Source: Sinotaia quadrata (taxonomy: Eukaryota > Mollusca > Gastropoda > Architaenioglossa > Viviparidae). From it: DNA of 64,000 nucleotides. The number at the start of each line of letters is the position of its first letter. Position 1 is the first letter of the stretch. The notes under the pieces were generated by a model, which made no database searches, had not been told where the DNA came from, and saw nothing but the letters and a program-made list of their open reading frames with translations. Made by a program: the position numbers and the translations under genes. Shown here piece by piece: positions 11,765 through 24,639 of the stretch. Location: the NCBI GenBank assembly GCA_028829895.1, contig CM054177.1, forward strand, positions 51,135,664 to 51,199,663, written 5' to 3'.

Positions 11765-12690
11765 TTATGTACATAAGTCGACTTGGTAATGGTGTTGGTT
11801 TGTTGTATATACGTAAGTCGACTTGATAATGGTGTTGGTTTGTTGTAAATACGTAAGTCGACTTGATAATGGTGTTGGTTTGTTGTATATACGTAAGTCG
11901 AATTGATAATGGTGTTGGTTTGTTGTATATACGTAAGTCGACTTGATAATGGTGTTGGTTTGTTGTACATACATAAGTCGACTTGATAATGGTGTTGGTT
12001 TGTTGTACATACATAAGTCGACTTGATAATGGTGTTGGTTTGTTGTACATATATAAGTCGACTTGATAATGGTGTTGGTTTGTTGTACATACATAAGTCG
12101 ACTTGATAATGGTGTTGGTTGTTGTATATACATAAGTCGACTTGGTAATGGTGTTGGTTGTTGTATATACATAAGTCGACTTGGTAATGGTGTTGGTTTG
12201 TTGTATATACATAAGTCGACTTGATAATGGTGTTGGTTTGTTGTATATACATAAGTCGACTTGATAATGGTGTTGGTTTGTTGTATATACGTAAGTCGAC
12301 TTGATAATGGTGTTGGTTTGTTGTATATACATAAGTCGACTTGATAATGGTGTTGGTTTGTTGTACATACATAAGTCGACTTGATAATGGTGTTGGTTTG
12401 TTGTACATATATAAGTCGACTTGATAATGGTGTTGGTTTGTTGTACATACATAAGTCGACTTGATAATGGTGTTGGTTGTTGTATATACATAAGTCGACT
12501 TGATAATGGTGTTGGTTGTTGTATATACATAAGTCGACTTGGTAATGGTGTTGGTTTGTTGTAATACATAAGTCGACTTGATAATGGTGTTGGTTTGTTA
12601 TATATATACATAAGTCGACTTGATAAGGGTGTTGGTTTGTTGTATATACGTAAGTCGACTTGATAAGGGTGTTGGTTTGTTGACAGATAG
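11765..12690. repeat. 40-bp minisatellite, about 23 copies
   Basis: The unit contains aagtcgacttgataatggtg and ttggtttgttgtatatac. Most copies are 40 bp, some 39 bp through loss of one T, and one or two near the right end are longer. A gtcgac palindrome lies in nearly every unit. Because 40 is not a multiple of three, the three antisense frames of 227-305 codons follow one another through all reading phases of the same unit. This marks them as by-products of a stop-free unit rather than genes. Confidence 0.95.
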
Positions 12691-12724
12691 GATTAGAGTG
12701 AAAAGAACTGTCGCTGTAACATGT

Positions 12725-13150
12725 CTTAATAGACGTTAAATAGTTACATATTTCTCACATAAAGATTAAATATTTATATATTTCTCACAGAAGTTAAATA
12801 TTTATATACTTCTCAAATAAAGATTAAATGTTTATATATTTCTCACACATAGATTATATATTTATATATTTCTCACATAAAGATTATATACTTCTCACAA
12901 TAGGTTAAATATTTATATATTTCTCACATAGGCTAAATATTTGTATATTTCTAACATACAGGCTAAATATTTATATATTTCTCACATACATGCTAAATAT
13001 TTATATATTTCTCACATCAAGATTAAATGTTTATATATTTCTCACACAGCTGTTTTATATTTATATTTATATTTTTCTCACATAAAGATTATATATTTCT
13101 TACATAGGTTAAATATTTATATATAAATATTTATATATTTCTCACATATC
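12725..13150. repeat. AT-rich ~28-30-bp minisatellite
   Basis: About 14 copies of aaatatttatatatttctca with a variable middle (cataaagatt, cataggct, cacag). The unit is partly self-complementary. Confidence 0.9.
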
Positions 13151-13334
13151 GCACAGGATGATATAGTAGGGTTCTTTTTAATTTTTTTAATTAATTTTTA
13201 AAATTAGTTTTAAATTACATAGCCAAGTTTTTAGTTTTTCTAAGAAAGTCTGAAAAATAATGTGTTAGTTAAAAAGAAATGCACATTTCTACGAGAAAAA
13301 TAGAAATTACCTTATAGTATTCATATGTGTGCGC

Positions 13335-13505
13335 GTGTGTAGTATAAACGTATTATTAAGGTAATATATACATCAGTAGTAAGCTTACCACTATAAAAGA
13401 AAGGCTTACTGTGTACGTGTGTAGTATAAACGTATTATTAAGGTAATATATATATCAGTAGTAAGCTTACAACTATAAAAGAAAGGCTTACTGTGTACGT
13501 GTTTT
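13335..13505. repeat. ~91-bp tandem duplication
   Basis: Two nearly identical copies beginning gtgtagtataaacgtattat and ending ggcttactgtgtacgt. Confidence 0.93.
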
Positions 13506-13744
13506 TAATGTAACATATTAAAATGGCTATCGTTTCAAAACAGACACAAAAACGTTGCTTTGGATTATTCATTTTCTTCAGTAAATATTTTTTTTAGTAA
13601 TTATTTCGTACCCTTTAATTAAAATAACAACTAAACATAAACCTGCCTTTGCCCTTAGAGTGAAAAATAAAAATCGTCAAGATTGTTTATATATATATTG
13701 GCATAATAAAGAAACGTATTCTGTCAAACTATTTTCTCTGGGAA

Positions 13745-13830
13745 ATTGATAATAAAATATCAGGGAGAATGATAACAAAATATCAGGGAGAATGATAACA
13801 AAATATCAGGGAAAGTGATAACAAAATAGC
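13745..13830. repeat. ~23-bp repeat, 4 copies
   Basis: Copies of aaaatatcagggagaatgat, the last one diverged. Confidence 0.9.
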
Positions 13831-14585
13831 AGCCAACATTTGTTTGCCTAATTACTCGTGACACGTGCAGGGATTGTACGTTGATATGAAGACGCTAAAC
13901 TGACTGAAGCCAGAACGCTGGTGATAACACAAATAGCAGCCATAAATTGAACAAATTCCGCCCTCCTAGTCTGGTGTATGGAATCTTTGTGCCAGTAAAA
14001 CTGCTGGAGGTCGAGATTGTTTGTCTTGATTATGGGGAGTCGGAGTTAGTGGCGCAGTTTTGCCGACCGTGGGGCAGGAGTCGCATAGTCTTCACAATTC
14101 CCGCCAGAAAGTCAATCTGAATTTGGATGTGTCAAACAACGTTTGCCATTTTGTTTGCGAAGGGTTTGTTGGTTCAGAAATATGTTTGTTACTGGTTACC
14201 TTTTAACCGTTACGAGGCCTATTACTCAGCTGTGACCGTTTCTCTGGCAGTCTCTCATTATTGCACAGACCGCTAGTTGCTTGTTTTCTTTGTAGGCCAA
14301 TGCCATTGGGAGACTGCAGGGATGATTTTTTTTAATGCGAGGAGAGTTTGTTTTTGAATTTAATGTTAATATATTTTCGGAGACCCCAATTGCGAGTTCG
14401 ATGCTAGATTTATATGAGAGCTTGAAAAACTGAAATTGCCTTTTTTTTTAAAAATGCTTTTTCCAGGATTGTCGAAAAGTCGCCAACTAGCAGGCGTAAG
14501 CAGCGCTACTATAGGGTCAGTATTCCAACTTTTCATTTTCATGCTTTAAGCACGCGTTATTAAATTCTTAAAATCATTTTACATG
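13831..14585. other. Unannotated stretch
   Basis: No gene was recognised. Bases 13900-14300 are less AT-rich than the surroundings but contain stops in all frames. Confidence 0.5.
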
Positions 14586-14589
14586 TACT

Positions 14590-15560
14590 AGTTAGCTGTA
14601 TCAGTACCGGAATAGTTAGCTGAGTCAGAAAAGTAGTGTCAAGACCAGACTACTTAAAGCTGTTTCAAGACCAAACTAGTTAGATATATCAAGACCAGAC
14701 TAGTTAGATACATCAAGACCAGACTAATTAGATATATTCAGACCAAACTAGTTAGATATATCAAGACCAGACTAGTTAGATACATCAAGACCAGACTGGT
14801 TAGATATATCAAGACCAGACTAGTTAGCTGTGTCAGGGCCATGCGCTAACATTTTAAACAAAGTTAAATATGTGTCAGGGCCTGGTTAGTTAAAGCTGTG
14901 TCAAGACCTGACTAGTCAGATGTATCAAAGACAGACTGGTTTCATATATCAAGACCAGAATAGCTAGCCGTGTCAGAACCAGGTACTAACATTTAGGACA
15001 AGGATAAACAGGGGTGGTTATGATCAGACTAGTTAGTTGTTTCAGAAATATTTAGTTTAACTGTATCAGGACCATCCTAGGCAGATGTGTCAGGCCCAGC
15101 CTAGCCAGATGTGTCAGGACCAAAGTAGATAGTTGTGTTAGAATCAATTAAGTTGTGTCAGGACCAGAGCAGCTAGATGTGTCAGGACCAGACAATTAGA
15201 TGTGTCAGGACCAAAGTAGATAATTGTGTTAGAACCAAGTAAGTTATGTCAGGACCAAAGTAGGTAGATGTGTCAGGACCAGACAAGTTAGATGTGTAAG
15301 GACCAGACAAGACAGAGGAGTCAAGACCAGACAAGCTAGATGTGTAAGGACCAGACAAGATAGAGGAGTCAAGACCAGACAAGATAGAGGAGTCAAGACC
15401 AGACAAGACAGAGGAGTCAAGACCAGACAAGTTAGATGTGTAAGGACCAGACAAGACAGAGGAGTCAAGACCAGACAAGCTAGACGTGTAAGGACCAGAC
15501 AAGATAGAGGAGTCAAGACCAGACAAGATAGACGTGTATAGGTCAGAAACGTTCTCTGTG
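14590..15560. repeat. ~24-bp minisatellite, about 40 copies
   Basis: The unit is of the type accagactagttagat plus atatcaag or gtgtcagg. The right part (about 15240-15540) consists of 24-bp units in two alternating types (agacaagatagaggagtcaa and gttagatgtgtaaggacc). The 24-bp period keeps two antisense frames open (90-158 codons). The left part is more diverged and includes larger insertions. Confidence 0.9.
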
Positions 15561-15654
15561 TGATGCCCAGGGTGAGTAACTGTATACGGACCAGATATTT
15601 TACATTTAAGAGGAGTAAACAAATTAGGTATGAAGAATATAAAGAAGCAGATAT

Positions 15655-16070
15655 GCAAGACTAATTAGGTATGTCAGGAACAAACACGTTAGGTAACGGC
15701 CACAATAATTAGGTATGTCATTAACAAACCCGTTAGATAACGACCACAATAATAGGTATGTTACGAACAAACACGTTAGGTAACGACCACAATAATAGGT
15801 ATGTTACGAACAAACACGTTAGGTAACGACCACAATAATAGGTATGTTACGAACAAACACGTTAGGTAACGACCGCAATATTTAGGATGTCACGAACAAA
15901 CACGTTAGGTAACGACCAAAACAATCCGGTATGTCACAAAAACGTTATGTAACGACCAAAACAATTAGGTATGTCACGAACAAGTACTTCAGGTAACGAT
16001 AAGACTAGTTTGGTATGTCAGGAACATACACGTTAGGTAATAACAAGACGAATTAAGTATGTCAGGATGT
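15655..16070. repeat. ~43-bp minisatellite, about 9 copies
   Basis: Units contain aacaaacacgttaggtaacg followed by accacaataataggtatgt. An isolated diverged copy (caggaacaaacacgttaggta) reappears near 17250-17270, about 1.2 kb away, suggesting the array was once longer or was interrupted. Confidence 0.9.
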
Positions 16071-17505
16071 CACCGCTGTACTCTGGGGTGACTTTGTAAC
16101 AAAGAATCGTATCAATATTAGCATTCAGTTACGATACAAAACATCTACAAGGGCGAATGCAGAGTATGGTCCACTGGTTTTACATGCATATCTGCAGTTG
16201 TTACGCCAATATGCGAGTGTGCCCATCGTCAATTCGACTCGCGACCCTAACTCAGATATTGAACCGAAAAATAATTTTATACAATAGGTACATCAATAGG
16301 TGTAGAGATGGATAGAGAACACGACATTAATCATAAGACTATCACTGCATTTTAGGATAAAGTTCAAGGAATTTACTTTTCATTAACATACGCAAGACCG
16401 ACAATTAATTTTAAAAATTTAACAATCTTTAAAGAATAAGTTAAATACATTATGCCCTAGTTTCTCATCATACGCCGATTTTTGGATTAAAATGCCTGAT
16501 TAAGTTCAAGCCACACTGTAGTCAATGTCACGCTCAGGACTTAACTTCAGGTTCAATGTGATAGCATGAGCTATGTCACGCTGGTAGACTCCCCCTAGGA
16601 CATGGCATAAATAACATCAGAATCAGGCACCCATATTGTAGATTTCAGAATAAGATAGAAAATAAACCATGAAGGAGGCAAAAAACCACCCCGTTATCTA
16701 GTTAAGGGTCTCCTGTTCAATATACAACCCATTCTATGGAGGACTCGCCCAAAGAGTCGTTTTGCAAAGAGTGGGGGATATAATTTCTATCTTGGTTTTA
16801 TTACTTTTGAAACCACACCCATCTCTACCCATAATCACTCCTGATCCAATCAAATTCAATTCCATGACTTTCTCGCACTTTCCAACCTACACTCTGTAAG
16901 CACACGTACGACCTGTCCAAAAACAAGTTCGCGTTTATGCCAACATAAGAATTGCATAACCAAAGGCCAAAACAAAGATTCCAGAACTAATGTTTAAACC
17001 GACGTGCTATTGCTTAGAGGTCAGGGTTCCAGTGTTCTACCAGACAATAACAACATCCCTACCCCACGGCTACTACTCACTCAACAGATTAATTTCTCCC
17101 TTCACCCTAGTCCATTGTGGACTTCACTTCCAAAAATAAACTTTATGTAAATTTATAAATAATACAAATCACAAATAGCATCTAATTTAAAATTATAAAT
17201 CAAAATTGAAAATTTATATAAAAATGTGTGAAAATTCCCACATCATATGACACAGGAACAAACACGTTAGGTAAACACAAGACTAATTAGCTATGTTCGG
17301 AACAACTCAAACGACCTTACAGATCATGTGTGAGAATATCTCCTTAAATAATGTATATACCGATAATCACATGTCGCCCAAATTTGTAATTCTTTTCTAT
17401 TTTATTTCTACTTTCGTTTTTATAATAAAAAAAAAGTCTTTGTCAGATTCGAGCTGTTAAAAAGTTATTTTGTACTATTTAAAAATAGCAAGGCAGTGTT
17501 TTACT
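16071..17505. other. Unannotated interruption between related repeats
   Basis: No gene was recognised. The stretch is bounded on the left by the 43-bp array and on the right (near 17250) by a stray copy of the same unit, as expected if about 1.2 kb was inserted into an older array. No terminal repeats or target duplication were found by eye. Confidence 0.5.
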
Positions 17506-17509
17506 CGTG

Positions 17510-17790
17510 TTCGGAATTTTAAAACAATAGTTACAGTGGCAATGTTATACTCGTATGAAATTTAAAACCATTAATTATAGTGGCGACGTTATACTCGAGC
17601 GGAAATTTAAAACATTTATTACATTGGCGATGTTATACTCGAGCGGAAATTTAAAACATTAATTACATTGGCGATGTTATACTCGAGCGGAAATTTAAAA
17701 CATTAATTACAGTGGGAGTATTATAAGCGAGTGGAATTTTGAAACGATCATTGCAGTGACGGTTTTATGCTAGAGTGGAATTTTACATCA
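17510..17790. repeat. ~44-bp minisatellite, about 6 copies
   Basis: The unit includes aaaacattaattacattggc and gatgttatactcgagcggaa. The three central copies are nearly identical. Confidence 0.92.
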
Positions 17791-17964
17791 ATAGTTACAG
17801 TTCCGTTTATAAAAACGACTAGCTAGTTGTCAGTATTAACATATAGCTAAGGATGTTTAATAAGTTTGAATAACAAATTAATATCAATGGATAAATATGC
17901 TAATATTAGGGTTCTTTAAAAATTTGTTATTACACGGTAGCTCTTACATATTCATTTCTTTTGT
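17791..17964. other. Spacer between arrays
   Basis: Short AT-rich sequence with no feature recognised. Confidence 0.5.
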
Positions 17965-18200
17965 TTGTATGTGTTCATATACATTGTATTATATACGTTG
18001 TGTGTTCATATACATTGTATTATATGTGTTATGTGTTCATATATATTGTATTATATGTGTGTTACGTGTTTATATACATTTTATTATATGTGTTCATATT
18101 CATTGCACTATGTGATGTGTTCATATACATTGTATTATATGCGTTATGTGTCATATGCATTGTGTTATAAGTGTTTTGTGTTCTTATACATTAAATTATA
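17965..18200. repeat. ~27-bp minisatellite, about 8 copies
   Basis: Units of tgtgttcatatacattgtat followed by tatatg. Three overlapping plus-strand frames (69-89 codons) arise from it and are not genes. Confidence 0.9.
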
Positions 18201-18243
18201 TGTGACTGCAAAAAGATGTACATTTGCCCTGTAAATGTTATAG

Positions 18244-18385
18244 TATTGGGCAGATAGATAGATAGATCGACAGACAGACGGACAGACAGATAGATATATA
18301 GACAGACAGACAGATATATATAGAGAGAGAATAAGAGAGATACTACTATTACTACTACTAATAATACTACTAATAATAAAGAAAC
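18244..18385. repeat. GATA/GACA and (ACT)n microsatellites
   Basis: gatagatagatagat and gacagacagacag tracts are followed by gaga and actactactaataat runs. Confidence 0.9.
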
Positions 18386-18657
18386 AAATAATATTGCAGT
18401 ATCATCTGACCGAACATTTTATAAAATCCATTAATGAAAATTCCAAAACTCATTACCATGTATAACGCTCCGTTACCCCTGTCCTTTCTCCTTCCACCCT
18501 ACCTCACCATATCCTACCCCATCTTATTCCAGCGCCTCACTATATCCTACCCCATCTTATTTCAGCGCGAAAACATTAACTGATTTTGTAAATAAAATAA
18601 CATTATAGCAAAAGTATACCAGAGGTATTTATTTACCCCAACCCCCAGACAGCACAA
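18386..18657. other. Spacer between arrays
   Basis: Contains a short duplication of the segment ctcaccatatcctaccccat at about 18500-18565. No gene was recognised. Confidence 0.5.
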
Positions 18658-18812
18658 AAGACTATAGTATAAATAATTGTCAGACAAAGGAATGGAATCC
18701 AGTTAAACAAGACTATAGTATAAATAATTGTCAGACAAAGGAATGGAATCCAGTTAAACAAGACTATAGTATAAATAATTGTCAGACAAAGAAATGGAAT
18801 CCAGTTAAACAA
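18658..18812. repeat. 51-bp repeat, 3 copies
   Basis: Three almost perfect copies of a unit starting aagactatagtataaataa. Confidence 0.95.
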
Positions 18813-19399
18813 AACGTCAGCCGGTTACATGAGTATCATTCTACTTTGAACTGACAAAAATGAGATATTTACCGATTCTACTCAATAAAGTAACAAATAG
18901 GTAAAAGAGGTAAAGGAAAATTTATTATACAACAAATGTCAACAATACTAATAACAGTAATCGTGACGGAATGTTAATAATGACTGTAATACTAATGATT
19001 AGAAAATATTATATAGAGAACTAAGTAAAAGAAAATAATATTATATTTTCGCCTGACCAAATATTAAAATAAATAAATCCATAACTCAAAAATCCAGTAA
19101 TTCCATTACCAGATGTAATGTACGGCTAGCCCTTAATTTTGCTCCCACCCACCCCACAACACCCCACCCACGTCGACCTACACTGGCGCGAAATCGGCGT
19201 CAGCCGGAAGCGTCCCCCACTTAATTTGAAGAAGAAGACGGCCTACTTTAATTGTAATGTTTCAGCAGGAGTTATTCTTAGGATAAATACTTTTATTGCA
19301 ATGTGTCAGCTAGAGTTATTCTTTGGATAAGTACTTTTATTGCAATGTGTCAGCAAGAGTATTTCTTGCGAACTGAAACTTTGTTAGCTAGAAATAGCC
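18813..19399. other. Unannotated stretch
   Basis: No gene was recognised. A partial duplication of attgcaatgtgtcagc-type sequence occurs at 19250-19365. Confidence 0.5.
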
Positions 19400-19662
19400 C
19401 TGTACGTGTGTCATGTACCGTGTGCCTTGTACGTGTGCCATGTACCGTGTACCTTGTACGTGTACCATGTACGTGTGCCATGTACCGTGTGCCGTGTATG
19501 TGTGCCATGTACCGTGTGCCTTGTATGTGTGCCATGTACGTGTGTCATATATCGTGTGCCTTGTACATGTGCCATGTACGTGTGTCATGTACCGTGTGCC
19601 ATGTACCATGTGCCTTGTATGTGTGCCATGTACGTGTGCCATGTACCATGTGCCTTAAGATA
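19400..19662. repeat. Short-unit repeat (~15/30 bp)
   Basis: Repeated gtgccatgtaccgtgtgcct and cttgtacgtgtgccatg. Five overlapping frames on both strands of 60-130 codons are repeat artefacts. Confidence 0.92.
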
Positions 19663-20229
19663 ACACTGAATCTTTCGAATGTGCATTATCATTGAGCTAT
19701 ATGTGCATTAAGCCATGAAATCAACAACTGATAAAGCAGTTATAAACAATGCAACGGAGTACCGACCGTTAAAAAAAAAAAAAAGGATTATTTCTTAAAA
19801 CAATGTTACAAAACTTTCTACTAACCAAAGTCTTTAAAAGTTGGTAAATTTATAATGAGTAATAGTTTATAAATGTACTTTAACAGAGATGTGGAGTAAT
19901 CAAGAATTTGATACAATTATTATTTTTAAATGTAAATTCTAATTTATTAATGGCTTGAGATATACCTACAATAATGACAATATGGTACATGCAAATACTA
20001 ACATCAGAATCACGCACTCGTAAATACATATTTGAGTCAGACATGTCAACGGATACAAGAAGAATTTGGTATTTAGACTATAGAAAAAACAAACGCCAGA
20101 GAATTGCTTACAAGAATTCCGGGCTGTGGGTGCACATAGTTGCACTTCCTACCTGGCAGAGCAGACGGCGCGAGGTGTCAGTGTGCAGAGATTCAAGGTA
20201 CAAGGAGGGCGACAGCGTACAGCGTCTGC
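19663..20229. other. Unannotated; one unassigned open frame
   Basis: An A-run lies at about 19770-19783. A plus-strand frame at 19974-20243 (89 codons) has mixed composition and no recognisable domain. Its end overlaps the following repeat, which argues against it being a gene. Confidence 0.45.
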
Positions 20230-20870
20230 TTGACTGGAATTAGCCGGTTCTACACAAATTAATGGCAAAAAAATAACAACATTACAATGAAAGACAGGTT
20301 GAATTAGCCGGTTCTATACAAATTAGAGGCACAAAAATAACAACATTGCAATGAAAGACAGGTTGAATTAGCTGGTTCTACACAAATTAGAGGCAAAAGA
20401 ACAACATTGCAATGAAAGACAGGTTGAATTAGCCGGTTCTACACAAATTAATAGGCAGAAACAACATTGATATGATAGGCATATTGAATTAGCCTGCTCT
20501 ACACAAATTAACAGGCAAAATAAACATTTTAGTCGGTTCTACACAAATTAACAGGCAGAAAAAAACAATATATTGCTATGAGAGTCATGTTGAATTAGCC
20601 TGTTCTACATAACAGGCAAAAAGTCAACATTGCTATGAGAGTCGTGTTGAATTAGCCGGTTCTACATAAGTTAACAGGCAACAAGTCAACATTGCTATGA
20701 GAGTCGTGTTGAATTAGCCGGTTCTACACTAATTAACAACAAATAAACAACATTTCTCAGTCAATGCTCTATGACAGACATGTTGATTTGGATGGTTCTA
20801 AATAAATTAACAAGTAAGAAACAATTTAGCTAAATTAGCGCTCTATGACATGCAAGATGAAGTCGGCTGC
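20230..20870. repeat. ~62-bp minisatellite, about 10 copies
   Basis: Units contain gttgaattagccggttctac, acaaattaacaggcaaa and acattgctatgagagtc. Divergence rises toward the right. Confidence 0.9.
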
Positions 20871-21055
20871 ATACAACAGGCAAAACCCAACATGATTAAG
20901 ACATGATTTATGATAGTATTGCTACACAATACGTAAACAACATTTTTTAAAAAAAGATAATACCTAAATCAGTATTTTATGACGTAATGCATACACAACA
21001 TTGTGCTGTTTTGTGTGAATAACAAGGTGGATCAAGATTGTTAGTGATCACGTGA
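20871..21055. other. Spacer between arrays
   Basis: Nothing recognised. Confidence 0.5.
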
Positions 21056-21059
21056 TTAT

Positions 21060-21415
21060 AATTATAGTTGAAATATTTCAACGGTTGAGATTGTAGTCGA
21101 AATGTTTCAACGGTTCAGACTGTAGTTGAAATGTTTCTAGTGGTTGAGATTGTAGTTGAAATGTTTCAAAGGTTCAGATTGTAGTTGAAATTATTTTAGA
21201 AGTTGCGATTGTAGTTGAAATGTTCCTAGCGGTTGAAATTGTAATTAAATTTTTCAATGATTGAGATTGAATTTTAAATGTTTCAGCGGTTCAGATTGTA
21301 GACGAAATATTTCTAGCGGTTGAGATTTTAGTTGAAATGATTCTAGTTGTTGAGATTGTCACTGAAACGTTTCTTGGGTTGAAAATGTAGTTAAATTTTT
21401 CTGTCATTGACACTA
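21060..21415. repeat. ~29-bp minisatellite, about 12 copies
   Basis: Diverged units of gttgaaatgtttcaacggtt followed by gagattgta. Confidence 0.88.
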
Positions 21416-21600
21416 TAGTTGCTTGAATGATCTGATTATGTCACACCTGTAAACAAAAGTGTTAATTCCGATTTCAAGATTAGTAGAAGGGACACAATAG
21501 TTATCAGTGAATGACTGTGAACGGGAAACATTGATGTAGAGACTGAAATGAAGTAAATACATATAGTATAAAGGAAGAGAGTCATACCTCTTTACTAACC
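21416..21600. other. Spacer between arrays
   Basis: Nothing recognised. Confidence 0.5.
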
Positions 21601-21800
21601 TTTCTCAAGACAATCCATCATACATACACTTCACAAAGTGATTTTAACGTAATAATTTCTCAAGATATTCCATCATACATACACTTCACAAAGTGATTTT
21701 AACGTAATAATTTCTCAAGATATTCCATCATACATACACTTCACAAAGTGATTTTAACGTAATAATTTCTCAAGGTATTCCATCATACATACACTTCACA
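21601..21800. repeat. 55-bp repeat, about 3.6 copies
   Basis: Nearly identical copies starting tttctcaagatattccatca at 21601, 21656, 21711 and 21766 (the last is partial). Confidence 0.95.
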
Positions 21801-23029
21801 AAGCGAGGGGAACTGCTGTCGACCAAAATAGGTAAATACTCGGCAGAATTAATACTAGTACCAACCTCGGCTAGCCACACCCAGAACGAATTTAAATATA
21901 TACATATTATAATAAAATGTGTTTCAATATAGAGCACATTTTGGTAAAACCAAAGAATAACTACTAAGGTATTAATTATACGCATTTTGGATACAACTGT
22001 CTTCATATTTACATCTTAATATAAACCAGTCACTTTCAGACACGTTCACTGGTCCACTTGGTCCACGTTGTCACATTCAACATTTTAAATAAACATATTC
22101 CGCAGCATACTAAGGCCTCTATTCCTTCATTTTGTATAATATGGTCTGTTATGTAACCAGTGTAACCAAATGTATACAGGTCAGCAAAAGCCAGCATAGT
22201 GCATAGTGAGTGATAGTGACACTATTATGGACCGGAAAGAAGTGGTGTGTGAGTCACGTAATCATGATTAACCAATCTTAAATCGATAATAAAAAACATC
22301 ATTCATTATAATTCTGCCATAATCTGCAATGCCATCAGTAGCTGTCAAATACGATGAATTGTATAACCATCTGATTTCAAAGAACGGTTTGGAAACGAAT
22401 CAATAAATAATTTGTCGATAATGTATTCTAACAATCTATCACATTCAATGTTCACTCGAAAATTGTACATTTACTAGGATACAGATTCTCAAACTAGAAA
22501 ACGCCAGGTTAGAAGGAAACATAAATAAATCGCAGAATTCCTCCAGTCAGTAATTAACACTTTTCACAAGTTATTTCCCTTAGTAAAACTTAAAAATAGT
22601 GAGTATTATTTTTCACCTTATCCATTACATTTTATTTCTCTATAAACTTAATTTGATGCACGGTCTGTTTTAACGGTCGTGATTGTGATTCAGCTCGCAA
22701 GCATTCTATCATACGTCATCGCACCCCACACACCCCTAAAAACGCCTTCAGATTTAACTGACTGATATCACTTCAAACCAACTACAGTCCTTTTACTTCA
22801 TCCAATTTAGTTCTACATTTAAAATAAGCTTACACTCTAACATGGAGATAAATTGTGAATGCGGCTCACTTTGATATGTATAAAGTGCTCGATCTTACTG
22901 GGAATGGAAACAAGTTGTCAACGGACGAATCTTGCTACTTTCTATACTTCAGACTAAGAAGAGAGAAGAGAAAAAAAAGCTGAAGAAAGCATTAACAGAT
23001 TCTACACAACTAACTTCGTCAAATGAGAC
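21801..23029. other. Unannotated stretch
   Basis: No gene or obvious tandem repeat. Stops are frequent in all frames. Confidence 0.5.
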
Positions 23030-23430
23030 ATTTATTGTACTATACAGTTAATAAATATACATTTTATATTTGTCAACACTGAATAATATTTATTGTTAAT
23101 AAGTATATATTTTATGTTTGTCAACACTGAATAATATTTATTGTACTATACTGTTAATAAATATACATTTTATGTTTGTCAACACTAAATAATATTTATT
23201 GTACTATACAGTTAATAAATATACATTTTATGTTTGTCAACACTAAATAATATTTATTGTACTATACTGTTAATAAGTATACATTTTATGTTTGTCAACA
23301 CTAAATAATATTTATTGTACTATACTGTTAATAAGTATACATTTTATGTTTGTCAACACTAAATAATAGTTATTGTACTATACTGTTAATAAGTATATAT
23401 TTTATGTTTGTCAACACTGAATAATATTCC
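23030..23430. repeat. 58-bp minisatellite, about 7 copies
   Basis: Units contain atacattttatgtttgtcaa and ataatatttattgtactata. One early unit lacks about 10 bp. Confidence 0.93.
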
Positions 23431-24027
23431 TTTCTCATAAAGTAGCAAGTCTGCTAGTCTGACGACTACATGTCCTTGCTGAATATTCTGAACACTTGCA
23501 AACTAATGTTTGCAATACTGCTTGTTTAATGCGTTCAGTCAGACCAACACATGGACATGTTCACACATTGAATATGCAAAAGAAAGAACGATGGCTTGTT
23601 AACTCACCTATACTGGGAAACACATTTAACGATGTTGTAACGTACATCATACTTTAAATTTAATCAAATCAGACTCTTAATTAATTGAGTAGGGGAAACC
23701 CTTTTAGTCAGTATAGTGTAATTTATATTTATTTATTATTATATTACTGCTGACGTAAGCAGATCTTCCATGTAACATAAGAAAGAATAATTAAATGTAT
23801 TGTTATTTTTAATGCTTTTTAATGCCTTTGTCAAATAGTAAACGTACTGTAGAGTAGGTGTCTCTTGTTAATGCTTAGTCCCTAACCGTTTATAATTTCA
23901 ACATGGGCTATAAACACGCCCTTAATAGACAGGGACGAAGGTAGAATTATTTACCTTTTATTGCGCTTGAAATGAAGAATCTAAAGAAATGGCTACTGTT
24001 TCGACTTTAATATAAAGAAATTTATTA
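23431..24027. other. Unannotated stretch
   Basis: No gene or repeat was recognised. Confidence 0.5.
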
Positions 24028-24147
24028 CTGAGATAATCATATCATCTTACAGCAATCAGGCATAACCCTGAGATAATCATATCATCTTACAGCAATCAGG
24101 CATAACCCTGAGATAATCATATCATCTTACAGCAATCAGGCATAACC
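24028..24147. repeat. 40-bp repeat, 3 copies
   Basis: Three essentially identical copies of a unit starting ctgagataatcatatcatct. Confidence 0.96.
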
Positions 24148-24324
24148 CTCACCACAGATATGCAATACCAATACCATGCAACAATTATCAGCATCATAAA
24201 ACTAATATTAGAGCATTTAATCCTCAGACCTTATAATAGCAATTAATGCATGTAATCTTCACCGTCATATAATGAACATCAACCCAAAATCGCCATTAGC
24301 GCTATAAAATCACAATTACCGCCT
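24148..24324. other. Spacer between arrays
   Basis: Nothing beyond scattered ataatca words was seen. Confidence 0.4.
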
Positions 24325-24500
24325 TATAATCACCATTAGCGCACTTACTCATAACTCAGTGCCAAATAATCACCATTAGCGCACTTACTCATAACTCAGT
24401 GCCAAATAATCACCATTAGCGCACTTAATCATAACTCGGTGCCAAATAATAATCGCCATTAGCGCACTTACTCATAACTCAGTGCCAAATAATCACCATC
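24325..24500. repeat. 40-bp repeat, about 4 copies
   Basis: The unit includes ataatcaccattagcgcact. It is distinct from the preceding 40-bp array. Confidence 0.94.
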
Positions 24501-24639
24501 AAAACCAAACCATCGCTATAAATGACATTTATTCAATACCTACACCATTCGTCGCTGATGTTAGAGAATCACCAAATTCTTACTTCAGCTTCTGTCTCGC
24601 TAACAATGACATATAATCAATGTTAACAAAAAATCAGCT

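Noticed and set aside
11694..12611. Three antisense frames of 227-305 codons as a gene
   Set aside because: All are produced by a 40-bp repeat read through successive phases; they encode the same three peptides in rotating order.
19350..19695. Overlapping frames on both strands with Cys/Val/Pro or His/Thr repeats
   Set aside because: Artefact of a short-unit repeat that is open in several frames.
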